Virus record (IMG/VR): IMGVR_UViG_3300025770_000870
Coordinates: 177,919-241,918 of that record
Reading direction: 5' to 3' (one strand)
From: a virus
Length of the DNA: 64,000 nt
Shown here: piece after piece, positions 50,494 to 58,938 of the stretch
Position numbering within the stretch: the first letter of the stretch is position 1
Layout: each line of letters begins with the position of its first letter
Made by a program: the position numbers and the translations under genes
Notes under the pieces: generated by a model
Told to the model about the DNA's origin: nothing
Databases searched by the model: none
Seen by the model: only the letters and a program-made list of their open reading frames with translations

Positions 50494-50528
50494 CCCTATA
50501 TTTGTTATTAAATATAAACTAAATATAT

Positions 50529-51611
50529 ATGAGAACTAGACGAAAATTTATTAAACTAACAAAGTTTACATATCCATATGGAACCGAAAATCAATTAAAA
50601 AAATTCTTACCGAAGGGATATACAGAAGATGAGCATGGTAATTTCTATTTGAAGATTGGTGATAAACCATCTACTATGTTTACTTGTCACCTTGATACGG
50701 CTTGTGCTGAACAAGAAAGAGTTAATCATGTATTTCGTGGTAAGTTTGTTGGTACTGATGGGACTACAATTTTAGGAGCTGATGATAAAGCCGGAATGGT
50801 TATTATCTTATCACTTATCGAAAAAAAAGTACCTGGACTTTATTACTTCTTTATTGGAGAGGAAGTTGGGTGTATTGGTTCAAACGCACTTTCCGGAACT
50901 TGGTTAAAAACTGAATTCTCTGAATACATTACAAAATGTGTATCTTTTGATAGAAGAGGTACTACTTCTGTTATTACAGAACAATTGTATGGTAGATGTG
51001 CGTCTGATGAATTCGCAACTGAACTTTCACTTAGATTAAATAATGTTGGTAAATTTAATTTCTCACCTGATGATACTGGAGTTCTAACAGACTCAATTAA
51101 CTTTATGGATTTTGTACCGGAGTGTACTAATATATCTGTTGGTTATTATAATGAACATGGTGGTGATGAAATCCAAGATTTGGATTTCTTGAAGAAATTA
51201 AGTAAAGCTGTTTGTGAAATTGATTGGGAAACACTTCCAATTAAAAGAGATCCAATATCTGATTTTGATGATGATGATGATGATTTACATGAGTATGAAG
51301 AAGATGGTAAATTCTCAACAGAGTTCTATTCATACTTTAAGAGTAAAGAAGATGTGAAGAAAATGTATATATCTATTAATCATATAGAATCCGAAAAAGC
51401 TGAAATACGCAATTGGTTATATGTGAGTGGTTCTTATCCTGGATTTACTGATATTTTATGGAATGGCCATAAATTAAGAGTTAAAATTAATGATGATATA
51501 GAAGTTGTTGGTGATAGAATTGAGTTAATTGATTTGATGCCGGAATTAGGATCTGTTCCTAAAAGTCAATTAAGTGCTAGTGTTAAAAAATATAGAAGTA
51601 TTGTGATGTAA
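50529..51611 (+). CDS. Zinc metallopeptidase-like protein (M20/M28/M42 type), short form
   Basis: 360 residues. TCHLDTA (His54, Asp56), TILGADDKAG, FFIGEEVG, SFDRRG and NEHGGDE give the same complete metal set as in the 24754 paralogue. It lacks that protein's N-terminal 125 residues and has a different C-terminal domain with an acidic loop (DFDDDDDDLHEYEED). The two are clear paralogues, so one duplicated and diverged. Cellular location unknown; there is no signal peptide. It ends one base from the convergent gene. Confidence 0.85.
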   Translation: MRTRRKFIKLTKFTYPYGTENQLKKFLPKGYTEDEHGNFYLKIGDKPSTMFTCHLDTACAEQERVNHVFRGKFVGTDGTTILGADDKAGMVIILSLIEKKVPGLYYFFIGEEVGCIGSNALSGTWLKTEFSEYITKCVSFDRRGTTSVITEQLYGRCASDEFATELSLRLNNVGKFNFSPDDTGVLTDSINFMDFVPECTNISVGYYNEHGGDEIQDLDFLKKLSKAVCEIDWETLPIKRDPISDFDDDDDDLHEYEEDGKFSTEFYSYFKSKEDVKKMYISINHIESEKAEIRNWLYVSGSYPGFTDILWNGHKLRVKINDDIEVVGDRIELIDLMPELGSVPKSQLSASVKKYRSIVM

Positions 51612-52136
51612 TCAGATTCTTTTATCTGGACTTACAAAATCATTATAGGTGTCTGCCTTTACAACGAGGTAGGCATCTTCTAGTTCATACCAATTTCCTT
51701 CATCCACATCATCACCTCCTAATCCTCTATTAGCAACATCATCAGTAAAAACTTTGAACTTATAAATTGAATAACCACCATCAAAATAAACAGCGATAAC
51801 TTCATCACCGTCCTTAACAGAATCTCTTTCATCAGAAAGTTCTTTTAATTCATTAACATCAATTTCACTTGATCTTATTTTTTTGAAATCTTTTCCTAGA
51901 TTTTGATGAACTTGTTTAGATATTAACTTAGCCATTTTCTCTTGAAGGTCACCCAATTCAAATGATTGTCCTGGTGTTATATCTCCTGATACTGTATCAA
52001 ATTCTCCGTGTATATCAAAAAATAAATCATTAATTTTATCTTCTAATAAATCTAATGTATATTTATAAATATCATCCTCTGTATGAGAAACCTTTTCAAA
52101 AGACTCAGTTATATATTCTGACCATTTTTTAATCAT
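51612..52136 (-). CDS. Protein with capsid-targeting peptide
   Basis: 174 residues. MIKKWSEYITESFEK is the shared peptide in a slightly longer form, with ITE before Ser as the predicted gp21 cleavage site (residue 11). This is very like the T4 internal protein leader, whose FIAE precedes Ala. A helical acidic middle follows, then a beta-containing C-terminus (DEVIAVYFDGGYSIYKFKV and ENWYELEDAYLVVKAD-like). The gene overlaps the 50-residue gene upstream by 4 nt. No enzyme motif. Confidence 0.7.
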   Translation of the reverse strand: MIKKWSEYITESFEKVSHTEDDIYKYTLDLLEDKINDLFFDIHGEFDTVSGDITPGQSFELGDLQEKMAKLISKQVHQNLGKDFKKIRSSEIDVNELKELSDERDSVKDGDEVIAVYFDGGYSIYKFKVFTDDVANRGLGGDDVDEGNWYELEDAYLVVKADTYNDFVSPDKRI

Positions 52137-52285
52137 AATTTAGGGGTTTTATATTCTGGTTTATTTGCTATTATTAACATCTGTCCAGTTGTTAACTCAT
52201 TATAATTCCAACCATTCTTTTTACAAAAGCCTATTATAAACCTCTCTCTTAGTATCGATTTTCCTTTATTTGCTTTCTTTTTCAT
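52133..52285 (-). CDS. 50-residue basic protein
   Basis: ATG at 52285 to TGA at 52133. KKKANKGKSILRERFIIGF, then CKKNGWNYNELTTGQMLIIANK: a basic start and a helix-turn-helix-like short domain. It overlaps the next start codon (ATGA), so it is translationally coupled to the capsid-targeting-peptide gene. Small DNA-binding protein is a guess. Confidence 0.55.
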   Translation of the reverse strand: MKKKANKGKSILRERFIIGFCKKNGWNYNELTTGQMLIIANKPEYKTPKL

Positions 52286-52287
52286 AA

Positions 52288-52695
52288 TTAAATTAAAAAT
52301 ATATATATGAACACTTGTAAAGAAACACCAAATAAAACCATTGGTGTTTTCTTTTTATCTTGTTCTGAAGGTGGTAAATGCACATGTGTCTCTGTTATTG
52401 AATTTTTATCCAATTTTTTAATTGTTTGTTCAAATATTATTCTATGAAAATACTTGAACATAAAAATTTGTGCTATTATAAATGGTATTGATACCCATCC
52501 AATTGTATATGTTAATAATGTCCCAGTCGTTAATAACACTAAAAATCTTTGAATATTGAATATTTTTTTAGCACAAAATTCAGAACTCCTTTTATTTTTA
52601 CTCTTGATATGTTCAAAAAAACCTTCCCGTAAACCTTCCGACATAGAATAAAGTATCCAGATTAAGTTTGTTATTGTTATTGCTATAAAATCCAT
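52288..52695 (-). CDS. Integral membrane protein
   Basis: 135 residues with hydrophobic segments at 2-17 (FIAITITNLIWILY), 52-70 (VLLTTGTLLTYTIGWVSI), 73-88 (IIAQIFMFKY) and 120-135 (VLFGVSLQVFIYIFLI), and basic loops between (KSKNKRSSEFCAKK). It lies 2 bp before the 50-residue gene. No family recognised; possible holin or superinfection factor is unsupported. Confidence 0.6.
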   Translation of the reverse strand: MDFIAITITNLIWILYSMSEGLREGFFEHIKSKNKRSSEFCAKKIFNIQRFLVLLTTGTLLTYTIGWVSIPFIIAQIFMFKYFHRIIFEQTIKKLDKNSITETHVHLPPSEQDKKKTPMVLFGVSLQVFIYIFLI

Positions 52696-52750
52696 ACTTA
52701 TAAACTTCTGCTTTTTTGTATATATTAAATATAATAACTATATTTGTTGT

Positions 52751-53209
52751 ATGTTTGAAATAAAAGGTAAAATAGTATTCGATCCAATCGATAAAACTAA
52801 GAAGCACTCTAAGCAGTCTTCCTGGAAGAAAGTCGTTATGATCGAGTTCAAGGATGATACTTGGTCTTACTATTCTTGGTTTTTAAAAAAAAGATTTGGA
52901 CTAGTCTTGAATAAACCACTTCGAGGAACCCACTTTACTATTATTAACGATATTGTTGATGATGTAATATACAAACAAGCTAAGAAAATGTTTGATGGTA
53001 CTGAAATAACAATTCAATACGATCCAACAAATATACGTTCTAATGATAAAGGTCACTGGTGGATAAAGGCTTATTCTGATGATGCTATAAATATAAGAAG
53101 TGTTATGGGATTGGGTGATCCTTATTTCGGTTTCCACATTACTATGGGATTAGCTACTAACACACAATTAGAACACTCTAAATATATTAAACAATATTTG
53201 AGATTGTAA
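52751..53209 (+). CDS. 2H phosphoesterase, candidate anti-CBASS nuclease (Acb1-like)
   Basis: 152 residues, equal to T4 Acb1 (gene 57B). Two H-x-T motifs: HFT at 61-63 in PLRGTHFTIIND, and HIT at 129-131 in YFGFHITMGLA. Their spacing of 68 is almost that of T4 Acb1's catalytic histidines (44 and 113). The sequence between has no insert. Acb1 hydrolyses cyclic oligonucleotides that activate CBASS defence. LigT-type RNA 2',3'-cyclic phosphodiesterases share the fold, so a tRNA-processing or RNA-repair role is the alternative. It starts just after a divergent membrane gene. Confidence 0.7.
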   Translation: MFEIKGKIVFDPIDKTKKHSKQSSWKKVVMIEFKDDTWSYYSWFLKKRFGLVLNKPLRGTHFTIINDIVDDVIYKQAKKMFDGTEITIQYDPTNIRSNDKGHWWIKAYSDDAINIRSVMGLGDPYFGFHITMGLATNTQLEHSKYIKQYLRL

Positions 53210-53238
53210 ACTAAAATAATAATACCACTATAATCTAT

Positions 53239-53715
53239 GTGGTTAATAATCTAAGAAATATAATTATTGGTGATACCAATGTAGGAAAATCTACTTATTT
53301 GTATCAAATAGCAAACACATTAAATAAATGTGGGTATTCGGTATGCCTTATTGATGGTGATGGGTCTGGTATATCAAACCCTATTGATAATGATGTTATA
53401 AACCTTGTGAATAAGAATGATGTTAGGTTATTTAAGATGGTAAATAATATTGATGATATTGATGTTATTTTAATTGATGATATTGGATATTTATCTTCTG
53501 AGTGTATATCTGAGGTTTCTGATAGTAAAAAGGTTATTATATCAATTTGTTTCAAGGACTGGGGATCCAAACTGAATAAGTTTGTTGAAAAAAGTGAAAT
53601 ATTTAAATTGACTAAGACAACAATTGAGTATAATAATTCTATTATAGATAGAAATGGATATTTATTACAATCAATAAGAGAAACAAAACTAAAATACTTA
53701 TTAAATGAAAAATAG
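53239..53715 (+). CDS. P-loop NTPase of unknown role
   Basis: 158 residues from a GTG start. Walker A GDTNVGKST (11-19) follows NLRNIIIG; Walker B VILIDDIGYL (about 75-84). It is a compact ATPase or kinase-type domain, with no sensor or finger motif I can name. It lies between Acb1-like and thymidylate synthase, overlapping the latter by 11 nt. A nucleotide-kinase or AAA-like role is possible. Confidence 0.65.
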   Translation: MVNNLRNIIIGDTNVGKSTYLYQIANTLNKCGYSVCLIDGDGSGISNPIDNDVINLVNKNDVRLFKMVNNIDDIDVILIDDIGYLSSECISEVSDSKKVIISICFKDWGSKLNKFVEKSEIFKLTKTTIEYNNSIIDRNGYLLQSIRETKLKYLLNEK

Positions 53716-54763
53716 TGTGGATAAACAGTATATAGATTTTCTAAAATATATACTTGAAAATGGTGAATTAAAAGAAGATAGAACCGGAACCGGAACCATT
53801 TCAATATTTGATTATTCAATGACATTTGATATGTCAGAGGGTTTTCCGTTATTAACTTCTAAGAAAGTTTTTACAAAAGCTGTAATACACGAGCTAATAT
53901 GGTTTTTGAGAGGTGATACAAATATAAAATATCTTGTCGATAATGGTGTTAATATTTGGAATGGTGATGCCTTTAAGAATTATATGAAGAATTCTAGTGA
54001 ATTTAAGGGTGATTGGCCAGATACTATGATTGATTTTATTGATAGGGTTAAATCTGATGGTGAATTTGCTAAGAAATGGGGAGATTTAGGCCCTGTTTAT
54101 GGTAAACAATGGAGAAACTGGAAAGGTTATAAGAAAGTTGTTAATGGTTGGGAACATAATTCTCCTTCTAGTTGGAAGGACGTTCCTCAGGTAGACCAAA
54201 TAGCCGATTTAATAAGAGACCTTAAAAATAATCCAGATTCTAGAAGGCTTATGGTCAGTGCTTGGAATCCTGGAGAGCTTGATAAGATGGTTTTACCACC
54301 TTGTCATTATGGGTTTCAGTGTTATACTAATAAAATGACACACGATGAAAGAAGGGAATGGTGGTGTTCGTCAATAAATAAGTCTTTAATATATTCACAG
54401 GATATGACTGATGATATGTTAGATGATAGAGAAGTACCTAGAAAAAAATTGAGTCTTAAATGGAATCAAAGATCAGTGGATTCATTTTTAGGATTACCAT
54501 TTAATATAGCATCATATGGTATATTATTACACCTTTTAGCTAGAGAGGTTAATATGGTTCCAAATCAATTAAAGTTTTCTGGTGGTGATTGTCATATATA
54601 TACTAACCATGTTGATCAAGTAAAACAACAATTAACAAGAGAAACATTTGGTTTGTGTAAAATAGAATTAAATAACATTTCGATAGATAATTTATATTTT
54701 GATAATATCAAGATTATTAATTATGAATCATCTGGTGTTATAAAAGCACCTTTATCAAACTAA
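53705..54763 (+). CDS. thyA: Thymidylate synthase
   Basis: Methylates dUMP to dTMP with methylene-tetrahydrofolate. 352 residues (E. coli 264; T4 286). Conserved EDRTGTGT, FPLLTSKKV, GPVYGKQWR, the nucleophile in LPPCHYGFQ (Cys200), and SFLGLPFNIASYGILLHLLA. The Asn in PFNIASY favours dUMP over dCMP. An insert of about 35 residues after the nucleophile (TNKMTHDERREWWC...) is not found in the usual enzyme. It is coupled to the P-loop gene by an 11-nt overlap. Confidence 0.94.
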   Translation: MKNSVDKQYIDFLKYILENGELKEDRTGTGTISIFDYSMTFDMSEGFPLLTSKKVFTKAVIHELIWFLRGDTNIKYLVDNGVNIWNGDAFKNYMKNSSEFKGDWPDTMIDFIDRVKSDGEFAKKWGDLGPVYGKQWRNWKGYKKVVNGWEHNSPSSWKDVPQVDQIADLIRDLKNNPDSRRLMVSAWNPGELDKMVLPPCHYGFQCYTNKMTHDERREWWCSSINKSLIYSQDMTDDMLDDREVPRKKLSLKWNQRSVDSFLGLPFNIASYGILLHLLAREVNMVPNQLKFSGGDCHIYTNHVDQVKQQLTRETFGLCKIELNNISIDNLYFDNIKIINYESSGVIKAPLSN

Positions 54764-54808
54764 TTTATTATTAATAGATGGGTTTAAAAATTAAAATTAA
54801 AAATATAA

Positions 54809-55303
54809 ATGAGTAATTTAGCAAAACAATATGAATATTTAGAAAAACTTGTTGAACAGGTTAAAGATATGGATACTGATGAATTATCAGATGAGGTGGA
54901 TAATGAATCTTCTACTAAGGTAATTGAAGAACAAAAGATATTTTTTTGGATTAGACTTTATTTAAGTGAGGAAGATCCTAATGTTAAAGTTGGTGATGAT
55001 ATCACAATAGAATGGGTACATACGGGTGAGAAGTTAAAAACTAAATTTGCTGCTTATGGTAAAGAAGGTGTTAATAAAGACCAAGGTGATGAAATGACAA
55101 ATTATAACCCAGAAGATGATAAAAGAATACTTTGTTTGATGATAGATACTAAAATGATTAACTTCAATGATGATTTACCTTTTATAAGAACATTATTTAA
55201 GACTGGTTATCATTATGAGTATCAATTAGTGAAAAGAAATGATTTAACATTTACTAATGATAGAAGTGGTATTATGTTGGATTATTTTGATTGTGATTTT
55301 TAA
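54809..55303 (+). CDS. Unknown 164-residue acidic protein
   Basis: Coiled-coil start (KQYEYLEKLVEQVKDMDTDEL), then a beta-rich region (FFWIRLYLSEEDPNVKVGDDITIEWVHTG) and a C-terminal DYFDCDF. No family recognised. It stands alone between thymidylate synthase and the capsid-targeting-peptide gene. No leader peptide is visible. Confidence 0.6.
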   Translation: MSNLAKQYEYLEKLVEQVKDMDTDELSDEVDNESSTKVIEEQKIFFWIRLYLSEEDPNVKVGDDITIEWVHTGEKLKTKFAAYGKEGVNKDQGDEMTNYNPEDDKRILCLMIDTKMINFNDDLPFIRTLFKTGYHYEYQLVKRNDLTFTNDRSGIMLDYFDCDF

Positions 55304-55382
55304 TAAAAGTGTATTTCATACTTTATATATACTTTAATTAATTATATCCCGAAATATCAAGGAAACGAGTTTTTGGATATAA

Positions 55383-55389
55383 TATATAC
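55383..55389 (+). promoter_or_regulatory. TATATAC late-promoter-like element, second of two
   Basis: 24 nt before the ATG at 55413. Another TATATATAC lies at 55324-55332, so two promoter-like elements stand in tandem. Confidence 0.5.
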
Positions 55390-55412
55390 AGTATAAAAAA
55401 TTATATTTTAAT

Positions 55413-55808
55413 ATGAAATATTTAAAGACGTTTGAAAATTACTCTCCAGTAAATGAAGAGGAAGAAGGAATAAGAAAGTTCTTTACTGGTCATGACAGTA
55501 GTGATGATAGAGATAAGGCTATGGTAGCTTTCAATAAAGCTTTAGATGATGCTGAAGAAGCTGCAAATAAAAATCCAAAGGGTTATTCGTTTAACAGAGA
55601 ACGTTTAGAAAAAGAAGCTAGTGAAAATAACTATAAAGGTGGATTAAGAATCCAAAGAGGTGGTAGAAAAGACAGATCACCCGGTCAAGCATCCGCTAAT
55701 TCGAGTAGAATGTACGTTGTTTATGACGATGGTGTTACTGGATTTGTAGATGTGTTTGTAAAACCAGCAGCTGCTAATAGAAAAGATAGTGGATTTAATA
55801 GACCATAA
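55413..55808 (+). CDS. Protein with capsid-targeting peptide and basic C-domain
   Basis: 131 residues. MKYLKTFENYSPVNEEEEG is the shared peptide (TFE before Asn). The rest is basic and low in hydrophobics: KNPKGYSFNRERLEKEAS, then GGLRIQRGGRKDRSPGQASANSS, RMYVVYDDGVTGFVDVFVK. It could bind DNA in the head. It has two promoter-like elements and its own terminator, so it is transcribed independently. Function otherwise unknown. Confidence 0.72.
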   Translation: MKYLKTFENYSPVNEEEEGIRKFFTGHDSSDDRDKAMVAFNKALDDAEEAANKNPKGYSFNRERLEKEASENNYKGGLRIQRGGRKDRSPGQASANSSRMYVVYDDGVTGFVDVFVKPAAANRKDSGFNRP

Positions 55809-55830
55809 TTCATAAGGAGTTAAATAAATA

Positions 55831-55859
55831 AAAAAAGGGACTTTTGAGTCCCTTTTTTT
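55831..55859. terminator. Bidirectional terminator
   Basis: AAAAAAGGGACT/AGTCCCTTTTTTT stem with TTTG loop; the convergent minus gene also ends here. Confidence 0.9.
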
Positions 55860-55868
55860 ATGCCTTTT

Positions 55869-56285
55869 TTATGATGCTGTTGATGATAAAATATTTTTAT
55901 CAATTTTATCTAGTGAGTCCATACCAGTTTCATTAATCTTATCAAGTATATCATCAATCGAAGTCGTTTCTACTCGAAAATCTTCAAATAGGTAAGGTGT
56001 TAATTTCTCTACTTCTGGATATTTTTTTTGTGTCTTACCCTTAATAACCGAATCAGTTACATCAAGAACATCAAATTCAAATCCGTATTTTGTGAAAATA
56101 TTAGCAAATGTATCAACTTTATAATCATTTAGTCTAATAAAGACATCATCATTTTCTGTGAATCCTACATATTTTACATCCTCAGGATTTAAACAATTAG
56201 TAAAGTCATTATATATTGGGTGTTTTACATCCTCAATATCGACAAGTTTCGTGAATTTTAGTAAGTAAATTTTGTTAGCTTTCAT
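55869..56285 (-). CDS. Unknown 138-residue protein
   Basis: MKANKIYLLKFTKLVDIEDVKH opens with a short beta strand; a middle YVGFTENDDVFIRLNDYKVDTF and an acidic C-terminal helix follow. Small alpha/beta protein with no recognised motif. The 197 bp upstream to gp43 are AT-rich with no gene that I can support. Confidence 0.6.
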   Translation of the reverse strand: MKANKIYLLKFTKLVDIEDVKHPIYNDFTNCLNPEDVKYVGFTENDDVFIRLNDYKVDTFANIFTKYGFEFDVLDVTDSVIKGKTQKKYPEVEKLTPYLFEDFRVETTSIDDILDKINETGMDSLDKIDKNILSSTAS

Positions 56286-56482
56286 AATAGTGGTTTTAAT
56301 GAATATCTTAATTGATATACTACAATATACGAATAATATATCAATTAACCTAATTTTTAGTAAGTTATTTTTAATATAATTACTTTATATATTGTCTAAT
56401 AAATATACACATATTATTTCGATAAACAAAACATTTCATAACTTTTCTCTATAAATTATCTATAATAAATTAAAATAAGAAT

Positions 56483-58021
56483 ATGTTAGTCGAAACTCAA
56501 TATTTAACACATAGTAAAAAATTAGTAGTAAGTTACGTTGATAAGACGGGCGATATAAAATTAAAATATTATAATTGGGATAATCCAATGAAATATGTTT
56601 CTTGTGAAGATACTGATAAGCAAAAGCATCCAAAGTTTAAATCTTGGGATGGTAAGAATGTTAAGCAAATAGAGGTTAATCACCCAGATAGATATGCTGT
56701 TTATGAATTCTTAGATGGTTTACCAGAGAGTGAGAGAGAAGAAATATTCGAATTTAATTTACCTAAAATATACTTTATTGATATTGAGACAGAAATTGTT
56801 GATGGCTTTCCAGAAGCTGCTGATATTTATAAGGAGGATGCTGATGGTAATAATATCCTTATAAAGGAGGGAGCTTGTACTAGAGTATTATCTATATCGA
56901 TAGTTTATGATGATAAAATCATTCTATTGGGATTAAAGGATATGCCGGAAGATATGCAGGAAAGAATAATAACAAATACCAATGAATATTTCAAAGATGT
57001 TGGTGGTGTAGAGTATAAATTTAAGTATGTCAAATATGAAGATGAGTTTGATATGTTATATGCTTTCTTTCATAAGATGGTTCCTAAGATGCCACTACTA
57101 ACTGGTTGGAATTTCCTTAAATATGATTGGTTGTATTTAGTTAACCGTTGTAAAAAGATATCAAAATGGGTAAATGGTAAAGAATATACCATAAATCCAA
57201 ATGTTTCATCTTTAACAAAAAGATTAAATAAGAAATGGGGTACTGAATATGAAGTTCCTGCTCATAGGATGATTTTTGATTATATGCAGTTGTATGAGAT
57301 ATGTGATACATCTATTAAAGTAAAGGAATCATCATCTTTAGATTTCGTTTCGAGTAAATTAGTTGGTGTTGAAAAGATTAAATACACTGGGTCGTTACAG
57401 AAGCTATATGAGGATGACTTTGAAACATTTATGTATTATAATGCTGTCGATTCTGTATTGGTACAAAAAATACATGATTCAAGAAATTATATCTCTATTA
57501 TTTATGCGATTTCTTCATTGTCTAAAATCAGAATAGTTGATGTTGTTTCTCAAATGAATAATGCTCTTGGTTCATTAGCTATTACAGAAGGCGTTTTGAG
57601 AAACAGATTTCGTGAAATGGATAACATAGTATTATTCAAAGAAGAAAAGGGTGATGCTGAATCCACAATCGCCGGCGGATGGGTTAAGGATCCTGTCGTG
57701 GGTATGAATGAGTGGGTTGTGTGTTACGATTTTGCTTCCTTGTATCCAACTACACAAAGGCAATTTTATATATCACCAGAGAACTTTGTGGGTATCCAAG
57801 ATAAAGAGGATAAGGCTAAGTGTGCTAATGGTAGACCGATTGAAGATAATATGGTCGTCTGTGTAAACGGTAGTGTTTTTGAAAAAAGATTATCACCTAC
57901 ACTTAGGATGTTGGAGGATGTTTATGGTGATAGAAAGAAGAATAAGAAAATAATGATGGTTAAGAAAGAAGAACGTAAAGATATTCTTGATCAAATAGCT
58001 GAATTAGAAGGAGAGATATAA
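56483..58021 (+). CDS. 43A: DNA polymerase family B, N-terminal half (T4 gp43-like, split)
   Basis: 512 residues; T4 gp43 is 898. The 3'-5' exonuclease is complete: Exo I FIDIETE (Asp100, Glu102), GWNFLKYDWLYL (Exo II) and YNAVDSVLV (Exo III). Polymerase motif A DFASLYPTT (Asp416) follows, with the T4 counterpart DVASLYPSI. The frame ends at EGEI-TAA before motifs B and C, and the next 640 bp hold an opposite-strand HAD gene. No C-terminal half is found in the window, so the palm's second half must be encoded elsewhere. Split gp43 is known in some T4-like phages. Confidence 0.9.
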   Translation: MLVETQYLTHSKKLVVSYVDKTGDIKLKYYNWDNPMKYVSCEDTDKQKHPKFKSWDGKNVKQIEVNHPDRYAVYEFLDGLPESEREEIFEFNLPKIYFIDIETEIVDGFPEAADIYKEDADGNNILIKEGACTRVLSISIVYDDKIILLGLKDMPEDMQERIITNTNEYFKDVGGVEYKFKYVKYEDEFDMLYAFFHKMVPKMPLLTGWNFLKYDWLYLVNRCKKISKWVNGKEYTINPNVSSLTKRLNKKWGTEYEVPAHRMIFDYMQLYEICDTSIKVKESSSLDFVSSKLVGVEKIKYTGSLQKLYEDDFETFMYYNAVDSVLVQKIHDSRNYISIIYAISSLSKIRIVDVVSQMNNALGSLAITEGVLRNRFREMDNIVLFKEEKGDAESTIAGGWVKDPVVGMNEWVVCYDFASLYPTTQRQFYISPENFVGIQDKEDKAKCANGRPIEDNMVVCVNGSVFEKRLSPTLRMLEDVYGDRKKNKKIMMVKKEERKDILDQIAELEGEI

Positions 58022-58025
58022 TTAA

Positions 58026-58664
58026 TTACTTGACCTTAATAGGTTCCCAATTTAAATTTGGAAGTCTTTCTTTTATAACCTTAGTTGCTTTTCTTAAAAA
58101 TTTTGAATTATCATCATAGAATATAACTTTATTAACACCAGTTTCTTTAACAAGTTCAACTATTTTGTGACCTTTCCACTCACCCGCATTTTTTATTCTG
58201 GTTGGTAACATATGTAATCCATATTTTGGATATTCAATTCCTAACTTTGATAAAACGGATATTAACTTTTCTTTTATTACTTCTGGTCTAGCTGTTACTA
58301 TACATTTATTATCCACCTTATTATATAGGTCAATTAGTGGTTTTAATTCTGTTGGTAAACTCTCATCTGTTTGTGAAAATATATTTGGAGTTACTAGATA
58401 TAATCTAGATTTTTTTCTAACCCAGTTTCCAAATTCTTTATATCTATATGTTGGGTCGTCAAGATATATGCGACCATTTTCCCATTTTAAATCTTCGATT
58501 TTACAACCTGATCTTCTAATAGAAATATCTAATAGGTCTTTGACTGAATAACTCTCCTTTAAGTATTTTAGAGCTAGTTCCTCAAAACTAGGAGTCTCTA
58601 CTAATGTATCATCAAAATCAAATACATATAAGGTATCATATTCTTCAAATCTGTTAATCCTCAT
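58026..58664 (-). CDS. Second HAD-superfamily hydrolase
   Basis: 212 residues. LYVFDFDDTLVETPSFEELALKYL has the DxDxT motif I (14-18), IVTARPEVIKEKLISVL the motif II Thr, and VIFYDDNSKFLRKATKVI the last acidic motif. Larger than the HAD protein at 3229 and with a different cap, so not a recent copy. It is read toward gp43 (5 bp gap) and overlaps the small upstream gene by 11 nt. Phosphatase of nucleotides or RNA ends is likely. Confidence 0.82.
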   Translation of the reverse strand: MRINRFEEYDTLYVFDFDDTLVETPSFEELALKYLKESYSVKDLLDISIRRSGCKIEDLKWENGRIYLDDPTYRYKEFGNWVRKKSRLYLVTPNIFSQTDESLPTELKPLIDLYNKVDNKCIVTARPEVIKEKLISVLSKLGIEYPKYGLHMLPTRIKNAGEWKGHKIVELVKETGVNKVIFYDDNSKFLRKATKVIKERLPNLNWEPIKVK

Positions 58665-58833
58665 AAAGAACTTCGTTAATTATATCCGAAAGCATATCAC
58701 CAAACATAAATATACATTTATTATAAACGATTTTATCATCAGTCTCTCCTAGACCAATCAAATTTTCGATATATATTTCAATGTCTTCTTTTGTTGTGTA
58801 AGTTCCGAATTCGTCATAAAAGTGCGGTATCAT
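58654..58833 (-). CDS. 59-residue acidic protein
   Basis: ATG at 58833, TAA at 58654, overlapping the HAD start by 11 nt. MIPHFYDEFGTYTTKEDIE, then an acidic helical tail (IYIENLIGLG, IINEVLYED). No Cys/His cluster. The coupling to the HAD gene suggests a regulator or partner; function unknown. Confidence 0.55.
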   Translation of the reverse strand: MIPHFYDEFGTYTTKEDIEIYIENLIGLGETDDKIVYNKCIFMFGDMLSDIINEVLYED

Positions 58834-58938
58834 AAAATATTTAGGTGTTTTCTTATATATTTATATTACTTCTTAAAAAAGTACATTTTACAACTAAAGT
58901 CTAAAAAAAGATATAATTTTTATAAAATAAATTATTCT

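Noticed and set aside
53705-54763. dCMP hydroxymethylase instead of thymidylate synthase
   Set aside because: The Asn in PFNIASY, typical of dUMP enzymes, is present; hydroxymethylases have Asp there.
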